64,000 nucleotides of DNA. It comes from Odobenus rosmarus divergens (taxonomy: Eukaryota; Chordata; Mammalia; Carnivora; Odobenidae). Positions 21,111 to 33,568 of the stretch are shown here, one piece after another (the first letter of the stretch is position 1; the number at the start of each line of letters is the position of its first letter). The stretch covers positions 3,307,394-3,371,393 of the forward strand of contig NW_004450302.1 of assembly GCF_000321225.1 (NCBI RefSeq), written 5' to 3'. The notes below the pieces were generated by a model. It saw nothing but the letters and a program-made list of their open reading frames with translations, did not search any database and had not been told where the DNA came from. The translations under genes and the position numbers were made by a program.

Positions 21111-23922
21111 TTAGAAGGAAAAATAATTAAATACAAGAATGTAAAGATTCCTAGCAACACTGCTTGTCATTGTGATATGAGGATATGTACTGTTCTAGTT
21201 CAAGTCCATGGAAACAAGCAGCCAAATGCCCGAAGCTGTGCATTACTGTCGAGTGCAGAGGATGAACTCACACCTAGCCCTGCAGAAGCTCTCCAGCTGT
21301 GCTGTTGACCCCTATGTAGACAGATACATTTCAATGCAAATAAATTCCATAGGATTTTTATTTCTGTTTTTGTTATAGTCTGCAATTTATTTAGATCTAC
21401 TAGATCCCAGGAAATATTTCTGGATGTCATATTTATTAGCATATGAACACGTGTTCCCACTTCCTGTACATGTATATGTATGTGCATCTGTCTGTGACCT
21501 GTCATAGACCTTAACTGGAGTCAAATAAGGTAGGACTAATTCTCCTTAGCTGTAAAAATTATCTGTCTCCTTATGGGGACAATAATTCCTACCTCACAGG
21601 AATGCTGTGAAGATTAAGTGAAATTTTGCTCTTGAGAGCATTTTATAAACTGAATAAAAATGAGTTCTAGCTGTGCTTCTGTATGTGTATCCATGTCTAA
21701 TGAACTACAGCCGCCTGTTCTTATTTGAAGAGAAAAAGACAGTGGCCTAAAGAGTACCTGTCACTTCTCACTTGCCTCTCTCAGCCCTGAGTACGCCTGA
21801 GATTCCCACAAAGAGAAACTGAGGCTCAGAGCCTCCAAATCCTCCCTGGAGCTCGACGTGAGCTCAGCTGAGGTCTCAGGACAACCCAGACCTCCTGACC
21901 TCCCAGCCTGGGGCGGGGCGGGGAGCGGGTGGCGAGCCAACCCTTCCCCCAGCCCCACAGGCTCCTTTGTGTCCTGCTGGGAGGCTCCGTGCGGACGTCC
22001 GGGACCCCCGAGCCGCTCCCCACCCGCATCTCCCTTTACGGACCCAGCCAAACGCTCTGAAAGCCTCACAGCTGCTCCTTTACATACCGCCCAGACACCT
22101 CCAGGAAGGTCAAGGCCAAGTTAAAAGTTAAGAGACTGTTTACCTCCGGGAGCCCATTCAGCGCGGCCCCACAGACCGCCTATGACCTTTACAGCCGGGC
22201 CTTTGAGTGCGGCCGCCGCGCCCCCAGGGGTTCCGGCAAAGGGGACTTGGAACCTCAGTGTCAGTTCCCGCCCCGCCCGGGCTCGGGCCGCCAGCCAGGG
22301 GGAGGGGGCGAGAGGCGCCCACTCGCCCCACTTGGGGCATTTGTGAAATTATGGGTTCTTGTTTTTTGATTTTTGTTTTGTTTTTTTTTTTTGCAAAGCA
22401 AGGTGAGCGCCCGGTGGCTTCGTCATCCCCCCTGGAACAGTGTATAGGATCGCGACGACCGCAGGCCTCAGGTCGGCCGTGAAGAATAATGCGAACTTAT
22501 CCGTGGTGGCGACAATTCATTTTCTGGAAAGGTCGGGGCTCCGCTGCCGCTAAACTGCTTGGAGTCACGCTTCCTTTATGAAAAGGGCCTAATCTCTTTT
22601 CTTTGGTCCTTTCTTCCCCTCTGTATTTTCTTTCCTCCGTCTTTAGTCTCTTGGTATCTTTCTTTTCTTTTTTACATTTGCAGTTCCCTTTATGCCTTTC
22701 TTTCCTTCAATTTTAATGAGCTTTCTTTTTGCGGGTTCTTTCTTGCATTCTTTCTTTCAGTCAGTAGTGCTTACCTTCTCGCCCACCCCCATCCCCGTAT
22801 CCCTTTATTTATACTTTATTTATCCCCATCTCCCTATCTGTCCCTTACACTATTTTTTCTTCATTTGCTTTTTCTTCCTTTCCTTTTTCTTTCTTTCATT
22901 TTCCATTTTTTTCCTTCCTCCTTTTCTGTCTTTCCCTCTCATTTATTTCTTTGTTGTGTTTTGTTTTGTTTTGTTTCAATTTCTTTCTCCCTTATCTCTG
23001 ATTTACTGCTCTCTGGCTCCTTCCCCCCAATGCACAAGCTCGTTTTTCCTTTCCGGTCCTCTCAGTTTTCCATTGTTCTTCTCCGAAGTCTGGCAGGGGC
23101 CTGTGGGGCGGCAGCTGGGAGCCTACCCCTGGCAGGGGCGGTCTGCAGGGCGGCCTGGAGTGGGTCGTGGCGGCGGAGCCCTGCCAGCGACTGGGGATGA
23201 GAGGGAGCCCAGGCCCTTCTCTCAGAAATGAAGTCAGGCGGGACCTCTCTCAACCTTAGAGAAAGGTCTTTTGGAAAATTTGATGGCCGGGTACAGGAGC
23301 TACAAGAACCAGAGACTGGAGGCAGTGATCTGCAGAAGGAGGCCACTATCACCTCTGCCGTCCCTCCCCACCCAGGGAAGCCCGGCAGGCGACATCCCGG
23401 GGATCAGTACCCTCTCAGGACAAATCCAAGTGCTTCAGAAGCAGGGCCTGAGGAGAGAGCTACAAAAGGAGCCGATCGGGGCCTCCAGCACAGAACACTG
23501 GATCTGAGGAGCAATGAAACGATGGTCTGCTACGGGAAGTGGCTAGTTCCAACCGCAGGCCGCTGCCGCCCGCCCTGATGGCGCCTGGAAACCAGAGGAA
23601 GCGCTAAGCCAAGCCCCAGCACTGTGAGTGGGGTCCGGAGTGGAGGGAAGGGGGGACAAAACTGAGGGTTGCTGAACAGACACCAAGAGCCTCCAGTCCT
23701 TTGGTCCAGCAACTGTGGGCGGGCCAGCAGGCTGCTCCCCGCCTGCCACGTGTGCGGACTTGGAAAGCCCACTGGGGCTGAAGTCCCCCGCGCCCTCTTC
23801 TTTGCTGGGGAGAGACTTCAGTCATCCACCCCTGGCACTCGAGCCAGAAAAGCCCAGCGCAGATCTGGCCCAAACCACTAGGGATTTGGGGCCTAGAGGG
23901 CGGCACTGCAGAGCACAAGTCT
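21111..23922. other. HOXB13 far-upstream region with CpG-rich blocks
   Basis: CpG-rich at about 21840-22330 and 23080-23760, separated by the pyrimidine tract. Chance frames only. Confidence 0.6.
22570..23070. repeat. Pyrimidine-rich tract, degenerate TTTC/TTCC
   Basis: About 500 bases in which the plus strand is overwhelmingly T and C, with scattered CTTTCTTT and TTCCTTCC blocks. It generates long Phe/Leu/Ser-rich chance frames in two plus frames (to 23200 and 23231). I see no gene. Confidence 0.85.
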
Positions 23923-24203
23923 TTTTTTTTTTTTTTTTTAGATTTTATTTATTTATTTGACAGAGAGACACAGTGAGAGAGGGAACACAAGCAGGGAGAG
24001 TGGGAGAGGGAGAAGCAGGCTTCCTGCCGAGCAGGGAGCCCGATGCGGGGCTTGATGCGGGGCTTGATGCGGGGCTCGATGCGGGGCTCGATGCGGGGCC
24101 CGATGCGGGGCCCGATGCGGGGCTCGATCCCAGGACCCTGGGTTCTGGGTTCATGACCTGAGCCGAAGGCAGACGCTTAACGACTGAGCCACCCAGGCGC
24201 CCC
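23923..24203 (-). mobile_element. CAN-SINE, antisense, expanded by an internal minisatellite
   Basis: Complete SINE flanked by CTGCAGAGCACAAGTCTT (23905-23922 and 24204-24221). It is about 85 bases longer than its relatives because of a 12-bp array at 24041-24124. Confidence 0.95.
24041..24124. repeat. 12-bp minisatellite inside a SINE, seven units
   Basis: Seven consecutive 12-bp units CGATGCGGGGCT, with C/T changes only at unit positions 1 and 12. Ordinary CAN-SINEs carry a single unit at this place, next to the tRNA-like B box. Confidence 0.95.
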
Positions 24204-25315
24204 TGCAGAGCACAAGTCTTAAGCCAGGTTTTGTTGGGCAGTCATTTCCACTCTGTGAGCCTCTGCTTTCCCAGCTGCCTCTGTAAGGACAGGAGGGCTG
24301 GGCCGGCTAAGTCCTCCTCAGTGTTCCCTTCGGGCAGAAGAGAGCAACAGGCAGAAGAGAAGGGAGCATTCCTGGAAGTTGAGGGCCTTAGTGGGGGAGG
24401 AAAACTGCAGAGAGAGCCACAAATAGGCCACTGGGCTGACCACTGATTATTCTGCAAGAATCTAGGGCGGGGCACACTTATTAGGTCCTGAGGGAGCCCT
24501 GCCCCGAGACCTGGCTCCTTGGGTCAACCTTCATGGACTAACCCAGTTGGGATGGTTGGCCCCAGGGTGTAAACTCCACAGTGGCCCATTAAATAGGACC
24601 AAATTGGTGTGGGAGATCACCTCCTCCACCCTCAGCCTGTAATGCCCTGAGGAGCCCTCTAGCCTCCCTGATCATACAAGGGTGCAAGTGGAGTAACAGA
24701 GGTGGGATTCTCAAATGGAGACTCACAACCAACGTCTTTGGGGTTTGCAGCAGCTTCTTGGATCCCGAGAGACTCGGCTTCCTTTATTCTATCCCCTGCG
24801 ATCCTGGATGGGACTCAGGAATGGGGAATATATCAAAAAACCTGCCTGCAAATTCCAGAAAGTAATCTGAGTCGCTTACAACCTCCCCACCCCCATCTCC
24901 ATGTTATTTTTTCCATTGGGGGAGATGGCTATAGATGATAATTATCAGGATAAATGCTGGCTACTGTTGGGGCTCCTAGTGTATAGACCCTGCTAGAGAC
25001 AAAGACAATCAAGTGAAATGTCAGCACCAAGGCCCTGGCTCCTCGAGTCCAAACCCACCCAAATGTCCTAAAGTAGAGCTGTAGGTTTGAGGCTTAGGGG
25101 AGAGGCTTAGGGGAAGATTTAATTTCTTGCTCTGATTCCCCCATTTCCCTTGCAGAGGGGCCTGAGACTTTTCTAATAGTCCAGAACTTGATCATCTTGT
25201 GGCCCACCTCCTTTTTCTCTATCTCTCCTCCACCTCTATAGAAAAAGAGTTCCCCTTTGCTTTTCACTAAGTTATCTGTTCCAAGAAACAAAGTTGGGAG
25301 AGGAGAAAGGTAGGC

Positions 25316-25318
<3 letters not shown>

Positions 25319-25345
<27 letters not shown>
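25319..25345. repeat. (AC)n microsatellite
   Basis: About 13 uninterrupted AC units. Confidence 0.98.
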
Positions 25346-25346
<1 letters not shown>

Positions 25347-25539
25347 GATGGAGCTAAGAAAAATGGCCCATAATCCATGCCTACTAAGAGCTGTCCTGTG
25401 CATGGGACTCATGGGTTCCTCTCTTTGAAAAAGCATAACCAAGATGGCAGGAAAAAGTACCACAAAGGACAACCTCCTTAGGACTCAATAAAGTCTTGAC
25501 AATAACCAATAACCCTAGTGCATCCAAGAGTGTCTGGCT

Positions 25540-25541
<2 letters not shown>

Positions 25542-25589
<48 letters not shown>
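25542..25589. repeat. (AC)24 microsatellite
   Basis: Uninterrupted AC run of 48 bases, the longest dinucleotide tract in the window. Confidence 0.98.
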
Positions 25590-25590
<1 letters not shown>

Positions 25591-28574
25591 ATGTGCTTTT
25601 CTGAACCTCAGCCCCAGCCTGAGAGGAACATCGGATAGTTCCTGGTTACTACCTAAGTACTCTGACCTGGAGAAAAGTCCATCTTAGGCAGGCCACCAAG
25701 GTTCTGGGCCAGCCCTTTATCTCAGACCCCAACATGTTAAGAGTCTGGAGAAATCTGGCCGCCTGCCTACACCGACCCTAAATGTCCAGAGCCAATATTG
25801 GGCCATATACAGGGAACCCCTCCATTAACCTGAGATTTGGGATTAAACTAGTACTTGGGCTTAAACTAGTACTTCTTCCCTTCCAGCCTCCTTCAGGGGT
25901 TTTCTAAGAGCTCTGGGAGGGGAGATGAAATGTCCCTTACTTTAAAGTGGAAAATCACCCACAAAAATTTTCTTGTATTTGGTTTCCACAGAGTCTATAG
26001 CTTTGTCCACAATTAGAGGAAACTGTAGCTGTTATTGGCCCTGGATGCCAGAAATCTTCCCCCAGAGACATGAAGAACATTGCTCCCCCTCCAGTTGTTT
26101 CTATGGCTGGGGTAGAGCTTGGGAGAAGACTCTGATCTTGGAGGCTGCCGTGTAGAAACTCACACCAGGGGCTAAGGATCTAGGAGCTGAAGAGGATAGA
26201 AAAGCTTTCTCCTATGAAGTCATTAATTATAACTATCTCTGATTGGGGAATATGTGGGGCTCCCCTTTCTCTCTTCTCCCCTTGAAGAATAAGAAGTCCC
26301 AAATTCTGTAGTGACTCGAACTAGTCCGTTTTAGCCAGTGATGTGTTCAAGTGGTTGGGGGGGCAGATGCCTAGGGAAAGAAGCTGTCTTGCCCAAGTTA
26401 GAATGAATTGACCTCAGAATGAGTGGCCAGTTCCTTGATTCCAGGCAGCTCTGAGCTGCCATAGTGGGAGCAGGAGGACAGATGAAGAACACAGAAGGTA
26501 GATAGCTCCGGTGGCTAGATGCAATGTTGGAACTTGCAGTGATGCCCTGACTGTCCCTCTCCATGCCTGCCCTGGGGGAATCCCCAAAACCAGGCTGGCT
26601 GGGGCATGAGCATGTAGAAGCTCTACAAGCTTTGTTCCATGTCTTCCAGGCTCTAGGGGGCCAAAGCCTGGCCTCAAAGGCACCTCCTCCCAGGCTGAGG
26701 GCCTGCTGATCTGGCTGTTTCGGCCCCATTGAGCAAGACCAGAATTCTCAGTTTCTTATTCCTAAGGTTAGCCTGGAAATTTTCCCTAAGAACAGGGCTC
26801 AGCTGCAGAGACCCAGATGGAGGCCTGGACAAGAGCCATGGTAAGCAGACCCCCATCTCTCCATCCCCCCCAATTCCTTAATAAGCCCTGGGATCTAGCA
26901 AAGCTCAGCCCAGATCTCCAGCTCCATGTTTGTGTGTTTGGGGGATGATGCCGACAGGGGTTGGGGGTGCTTGCCCTCCAGCCCTGGATCAGAATCTCCC
27001 ACACCAGCCTACCTTCAGGTTCTGCCTCCTTTGTCCCTTACTTGCCCCTTCTGCCTGGTGTCTCTAGCCTCAGGAATCACCTGTCCCAGGGGTGCTGGAT
27101 AAGGCTTGGACCAGGGCAGCCACAGATGGACGGTGGACCAGCTCCTCATCCCTGGGTGCTTTGTGGCCTGAGATCTGTGCTAGGCAGCTAGGCGGCTCCC
27201 TCCAGAAAGGAGATGTCATAGGAACCCAAGGGCCCTATGAACAACTCTCCATCAAGAGGAGGGGCGACCTAAAGACTTTTCCCCTTTAGTCCAAGAACCT
27301 TACTTCCCTTACTTCCGGGCATGTAAACACGTGGTAGTGCTGGGGCAGATGTTTCAGTAATGCGGCTGAGCACGCCGCACCCTGCCAGGCTTAGCCAGCA
27401 GCTCTGGATGGCCCCGCGGTTGGGTGGCTCTAAACTCAGATGGAGCCGCTGGAGAGTGTGGGAACCTCCTCCTAGACCATCCTTCCACCCACCCAGAGAC
27501 CTCTGTGCCAGGAGGTGCACCCTCCTTCCAGGGAGCCCTCACCCTGAAGCAGAGGCTCTACATCCAGGAGGAAGTTTCCACTGGACCAAAACCTGCTTTG
27601 TTCGTCTGAGAGCCGCGTGCTGCAGCCTGCAGTACGGGGCTTTGGACGGTGTTACCTGCACGCCACTTCGGCCAGCACCCACCCCCCACACGCAGACCCC
27701 TACATCCCAGTCCCGCTGCCCCTCAAGATTCCCTGGGCTGCCGCTTCAGAATTCTTGTGATCCTAATCCAATGTGTCCTGTGCTGGGGACTATAAGTGTC
27801 CTATATGTAACTTTCATTTAATCCCCACAATGAGAGAACTGGGTAGGGGGCAATTGTTACTACCGGCTTTGTAGACAAGAAAACTCAAGTTGAGGAGACT
27901 AATTTGTCCAACTTCTAGAAACTAATGAATGATGAAGGCTGGACCCCCAGCACGTGTCTTTATGGAACCAAATCCTGTCTCTGACCATTTCACTTTCTCT
28001 TCCCCGTCCCAATGCTAAGCTGTTTCCAATTTTTGAAATGGAAATAAATCTCATTCAAAAGTACAAACTGATATTGAAGATAGACCTAAGATATTTGAGA
28101 AGTCATCAAAGGGAAAAGGGAAGAATAAAGGGGTTTGAAAAAAATAAAATATTGACTCCAAAATAAAGGAACTCTTTAAACACAGTAATTTTAGACCAGT
28201 GACCCCCCCCTCCAGTTTTTAAAACTATAAAGGTGGGGATTAAATTCAACTCCTTTGCCTCCACCCCACTCTCACCACCATTTCACTTCGGAGCTGAGTC
28301 TATATGAGCAACAAGGGAGCTATCCTGGGAAATTTTCACCTAGAGCTGAATGACTGAAGCCCAAACTCCTTAGCGTCTGTCCGCTGGGCTGTCCACACCC
28401 ACAGCACCTAAATCACTTTCCAAATCTGTCCTGTCCTGGAGGAAAAGGGTGTTTGGTGAGCCTGAAGAGTCTGTACTTGATTCCATGGGCTCACTTCTTG
28501 AAATTGAGGGTGAAAGTTGGTGCATGTGTGTGGTTTTCTGGGAGATGGATCCAGAACTTTATTGATTTGTTTTC

Positions 28575-29055
28575 TAGTGGCAAATTTCACATATACAAAA
28601 AAAGAAACAGTAAAAAAAGGTAAAATTCACATATGCAGAAGAGGATAATAACCCCTTCCTTATACTTATCATTCAGCCTCAACAGTGATCACTCACAGCC
28701 AGTCTTATTTCAGGGTTTTTTTTCTGGAGCATGTTAAAGCAAATCCTAGACATCATTTTACCCAAAATTACTTTGGTTAGAGTGTTTAACAGATAAGGAC
28801 TTCTTCTTTCTTTCTGTTTTCTTTTAACAAATCCTCCATGTGATTATTATACATAACAAAATTGACAATAATCCCTTAATCCCTACTATCCATGTTTCAA
28901 TTTCCTCAGCTGTCTCAAGATTCTTTCTAGGATTAGTTTTTCAAAGCATGACCTAAACAAAATCCACACCTTACATTTGGTTGCTACATCTCTTAACTTG
29001 CTTGTGACCTATACCAGTTTCCTCCTCTCCTTTTTCTCAGGCCATTTGTTCATTT
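28575..29055 (-). mobile_element. Probable ancient L1-type remnant, antisense
   Basis: AT-rich sequence with phrases such as AAAGCAAATCCTAGACATCA and CATTTATTGGGTCAACC typical of old L1 3' regions read in reverse. Family is uncertain. Confidence 0.55.
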
Positions 29056-29599
29056 ATTGGGTCAACCCAATTCTCAAAGGTATTGGGCATCCTCAAAAAA
29101 GATGACTGCTCTATGTTGTGCCAAAGGACTTATTCTTACAGGCTCCTGCCTCATTGTTTACTTCAGCTGGCTGTGGTCAGGAGAGCTACCCCGGGTTCCC
29201 TGCTCCCTCCCAGAGAGAGTGGAGCTGGGTCAGGCAGGACCCCTCGGCACCATCACCACTTCGGCCTCACTTTGGTTCCCTTATTGATCTTGGAATGGGA
29301 AACCTCCCTCCCTCTCCCACTCCCAGACAGCCAAGAATAGGATCCTCTGACGGGTCTTTGGGTTATCCCGCTCTCCGAGTGTCAAAGATTGAATATATAG
29401 TCCCGGACCTAGCAGCAAAATTGCTGCCATTGGGCCAGAACCATCCAATTCCTTCCTTGGGGATGCCTCCAGAGACGTCCGTGCTCCCCAAGGGAACCAG
29501 AGCACCCTTGGTTTCTGAGGCGGAGTAGCCAGACTAGCTTTGCCATCTTTTATTCCGTTCTGCCCCTAGGGCATCATTGAAGGGGGAGCTTGACCTTCT

Positions 29600-29765
29600 A
29601 TCCCTGCTCTGTCCTGTGTTGCCAGCTGTGTGCCCTTGGGCTAGCCATCTCCTCTCTCTGACCCTCAGTCTCGTCATCTGTAAAATGGAAGTGATTTTCT
29701 CTGCCCAACCTTCCACACGGGGCTGCTAGGGAGACAAAGAGGAGGGAAGTGAAGACTGTCAAGTT
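29600..29765 (+). repeat. MIR-type remnant
   Basis: TGTGCCCTTGGGCTAGCCAT and CTCGTCATCTGTAAAATGG are characteristic. Confidence 0.7.
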
Positions 29766-30329
29766 TACTATCCATATGTAAATATCGGGTTGTTTCTTTC
29801 CTAGTTGGTGGTATCCGAGGAGAAAGTGAGGATTTCTACTGGGAGAAGAAGAATCAGCCTGCAACCTTGTTCTGGCCTCATGCCTATGGAGAAGCACAGC
29901 CCCCACACCCACAGAACAGGACCTTCCAAACTGGAAAGAGACCTGAACTTGGTGGCATCCAGCCGGAGCAGGAGCTGTGACCTCTAGGCTTGGAGAAGAG
30001 TATCAGGATGTCTGCTCCTTTTCCCATGGACTGCCGAGAAGCCTGGAGCCAGGAGTTTGTCTCATCCCTGAACTCCCTCTCTACAGCCCACACCCCTTCC
30101 CTCTTTCCAAGGCCCCCAGCTTTGCTGTAACAACCACCCCCAACGCCCCAACTTGTTTCCAGGAAGATCTCCAGAAAACGCTGGCGGGGGCCCTGGATAT
30201 AGAAGCTGAAGTGGCGGGGGAGGTGCAACCAGCTGGTCTGCTCTACCCTTCCAAGATCAAGTCCCTCCCACCACCGGGAGATTTTGCTTTCTGGGACCTG
30301 GTGAGGAGTCTCCAGGAACCAGTGCAGAA

Positions 30330-30545
30330 TGCAGTGCAGACCTCATTAATTGAAGAGTACTCACATTTTTCATTTCCAGACTACACCTAGCTCATAAAAA
30401 GCTGGCGAGTGTAATAAATTCTCCCCTGCAGGACATGGTTTTAATTAATTATTGGGTTATTCAAGGTGACTCATGTGTGAAACACAATTTGCCCTCATAA
30501 ACTGAACCTCACATAATCCATCCTGAGTAACAGGGCTGCTTGCAG
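30330..30545. promoter_or_regulatory. Candidate homeodomain-bound non-coding element
   Basis: Dense A/T-core motifs: CATTAATTGAAG, CTCATAAAAAG, GTAATAAATT, TTTTAATTAATTATTGGG and CCTCATAAACTG within about 150 bases, in unique sequence. CTCATAAA and ATTATTGG resemble posterior-HOX sites. Function is inferred. Confidence 0.4.
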
Positions 30546-30795
30546 TCCTCTCTGAGACATACACAAAACTTGAATTTATCCTTTGAAAGTCTTGGGGTGA
30601 AATATAAGTGTGACTTTACTGTAGAGCGAGCTTATTCATTCCAGCAGCAGGGTCTCCAAGAGAGAGAGAAAGAGAGAGAGAGAGGTGGGGAGAGCGAGCT
30701 TACTCAGCCGCCTATGCTAGGGGTATTAAAGAGATTGAATCTGGTTTTCTCAACTGCTGGTTTGATAGGATTTCTTTCTTAGAAAATCTGGTGTT

Positions 30796-30822
30796 ACACA
30801 CACACACACACACACACACACA
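30796..30822. repeat. (AC)n microsatellite
   Basis: About 13 uninterrupted AC units, ending CATATTTATA. Confidence 0.98.
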
Positions 30823-31066
30823 TATTTATACACCTTATTCATTTGTTTTGCAATATCTGCAAGGGACATGTGACGCCATCTCACTGCAGAAAAGAAATTT
30901 ATGCTGATTTTTGCTTCTGTTGTCCTGGCAGGGGCAGCTTCTCTTACTCCTGGAGCCCCTGGGTCTTTATCACCCAAGATTCATGCTTGCCTTACATCAT
31001 GACGTCTCTGCTGTGCAGCATGGAGTCTCCGCTTGGGATTTAAACTCCTTTCCATCTGACTTATTT

Positions 31067-31258
31067 TTTTAAAGATTTTATTTATTTATTTTACAGAGAG
31101 AGAGACAACGAGACAGGGAACATAAGCAGGGGGAGTGGGAGAGGGAGAAGCAGGCTTCCCGCAGAGCAGGGAGCTCAATGCGGGGCTCGATCCCAGGACC
31201 CTGGGATCATGACCCGAGCCGAAGGCAGACTCTTAATGACTGAGCCACCCAGACGCCC
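31067..31258 (-). mobile_element. CAN-SINE, antisense
   Basis: Full-length reverse-complement copy ending in GAGCCACCCAGACGCCCC. The flanks CCATCTGACTTATT and CCATCTAACTTAAA are diverged target duplications. Confidence 0.93.
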
Positions 31259-33004
31259 CTCCATCTAACTTAAAAGCCCTTTACTCCAGGACCCCCCATC
31301 TACAAAGCGGGCTCCTTCCCTATTGAGTGCTGGATCTCTACAGAGCTATTAGCATTACAGGGCTGGTTCCTGGCACCAGCAAATCTACATTTTTAAAACT
31401 TTTTTTTTGTTATTTGCTGGGATTGGAAAGCTGACGCTGTTTATTTAAAGAAAATCTGGAAGTACTATGTGGGGGGCAGTCTGGGGACTCTGGGCAGGGA
31501 CACCTGTATGTCAGGCTCCTGCCCCCTGACCAAGGCAGAGTGGAGTGGGGTGGGAAGGTAGGAGGGGGCAGGGATTCGAGACTGACTTTGAGCCAGCCAC
31601 ACAGAGTTCAACCAGAGAAGGGGTGGAAGATTCTGGCACTGTGTCCGGGTTCCTGCCCCAGAGAAGAGTATGGATCTTTGAGGGGGGAAAAGAAAGGGAG
31701 ACTTTAGGAAGAAAGCAGGATGGCTTGTTTTCTCTTAGTCTTTGGCCCCTGAGTTGGGTGTGGAAGGCTCTGCCAGAACTGAGCCAGTTCTGACCTAAGA
31801 AAGGCCTCCCGCAGCTTTTTTTCTTCCTGGTCTTCTCCTCCTTTTTGTGTCCTTTAATTTCCTTCCTTGATTTGGATGCCAGAACTTATTTATTTTTTAG
31901 TAAAAGGGAGGCTGGATTCTAAACACTCCCTTAGCTCCCTCTGGACCCCAGAACTCTGTCCTAGCCAGTCGGTACATTTCCCCAGGTCCATCCAAATGGT
32001 GGGTGAAGTCTGCATCTCATCTGGAGTCTTGGCCTGGAATTTTTTTTTTTTTTTTTTCCTTTCACGGCCAGGCCAACAAGACTACAAACTGAAACAAAAT
32101 AAAATCTTCTTTGTCTCTGAGCTCCTCGAATTTTCAGTTTCAGGAGAAAAGGAATTTTGATGCCATTTCAAAGTGTGTGGGAATTTAATAAACTCAGGAG
32201 GTGGTGGGTCACCCTCCCCATGAAGACAAACTTTACCCGCAAGCACCCGCCTGTGAAAAGACAGACTGACGGAACCAGACAGCAGCTGCAGCCTCACATA
32301 CAGATGCTCTGACCGAGCATTTGAATGAGGCAATTAAGCGGTAACCAGTTAATTCCATCGCCAGACCTGTGGGACTGGACCCAGAGGTACCCCCGACCCC
32401 CCTCCCCCACCGAGAAATGGATGCAGTCGGTGACAGAGAAACAGATAGGAGCATATGTAGAGGGGAACAGGATGAAAACTGAAGTTAAAGAACGTAGGGA
32501 ATTTCAGCACACAGAGCAAAAGGAAGTCCTAGCAAGCTGGACAGGAGCTGGGATCATCCAGGACCCGTGTTGACGCAGATACAGATCACCCAGGTCAGCA
32601 CCCGCCCCCCCCCCCCAGGCTGGCTAAGATGCCAAAAGAACCAGCCGGCTCAGCCAATTATGGGAGAAATCAGCCAGAGCCATTGTTTGGCTTTTCTTTG
32701 ACCAAACACTATTTGATTGGATAGAATCTTTACTTTACCTGAGCTGTTAACTCCTGTAGGGAGTCAGTCTGTCAGGCCCCCTTTGCCCTTATCCAGGAAG
32801 AGACCCACCCCCATGGGGGAAAGTCTCTCACCTCCACTGATTGAATATCGGAGAGAAAGTGGTCTGGTTTGTTGCTTATAAACAAAACAATCTAGAGTGA
32901 TCCTGAAGTTTTATCAACTCTAATCTTATGTCCAGAAGCAAGACCAGAGACCCACCCACAATTTTAAAGTCCTCCGAAGTCAATGAGGTTTTGTTTTTAT
33001 TTAT
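31259..33004. other. Intergenic, possible conserved blocks
   Basis: Unique sequence. The part at 32600-32770 (AGCCAATTATGGG, GCCATTGTTTGG, TTTGACCAAACAC, GATTGGATAG) has a high density of transcription-factor-like words and no repeat. A C-run lies at about 32604-32618. No gene is seen. Confidence 0.5.
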
Positions 33005-33188
33005 TTAAGATTTTATTTATTCATTTGAGACAGAGAGAGAGAGCATGAGTAGAGGGGAGAGGCAGAGGGAGAGGGAGAAGCAGACTCCTGGCTGAGCCAC
33101 GAACCCATGCGGAGCTCGATCCCAGGACCCTGGGATCATGACCTGAGCTGAAGGCAGGTGCTTAACGACTGAGCCACCCAGACGCCCC
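33005..33188 (-). mobile_element. CAN-SINE, antisense
   Basis: TTATTTAAGATTTTATTTATTC to GAGCCACCCAGACGCCCC. TTGTTTTTATTTTT-like flanks on both sides. Confidence 0.92.
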
Positions 33189-33568
33189 TTGTTTTTATTT
33201 TTAGCGTTAGTCATATTCTTGGTCATCTCCTCTTTGGTGTGACAGAGCCACAATCACATTTACACAAAGAAAGCTGGAGCATTCAGGTTCCAAGCCTCCC
33301 CCAGTTTTAGCCACACTAGTCAAATGGGGGGGTGGGGGAAGGGAGTGACCAAGGAATAAGATTCCAGGGACCCTGCTCAGCTGACTCTAACCGTCCTTCA
33401 TTCAGCAGTTTCTTTGGAACTGACAACGCTGACAAGGCACAGCAGAGCCCCCAGGAAGGGAGAGGAAGGAGAAAAGAGAGGAAATTGCTGGTTTGGGGAG
33501 GGGGGTAAAGCCAGTCAGTTTATAATTCCTGTAATGTTTGGATCATTTTAGCATCTGAGAGGCTGCTT

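Larger units (their letters stand above)
24222..31066. other. 7-kb SINE-free intergenic stretch
   Basis: Unique sequence with three AC microsatellites, one probable old L1 piece and one clear MIR. No CAN-SINE inserted over nearly 7 kb. The last part (30330-30540) looks like a conserved regulatory element. No gene is seen. Confidence 0.6.

Noticed and set aside
22559..23231. Long hydrophobic plus-strand frames resembling membrane proteins
   Set aside because: Produced by the pyrimidine-rich tract (Phe/Leu/Ser codons); two overlapping frames are open at once.
23973..24161. DAGLDAGLD-type repeat peptide
   Set aside because: It is the translation of the minisatellite inside an antisense SINE.
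29977..30390. 137-codon plus-strand frame next to the candidate HOX-motif element
   Set aside because: No family signature or splice context; most likely chance.
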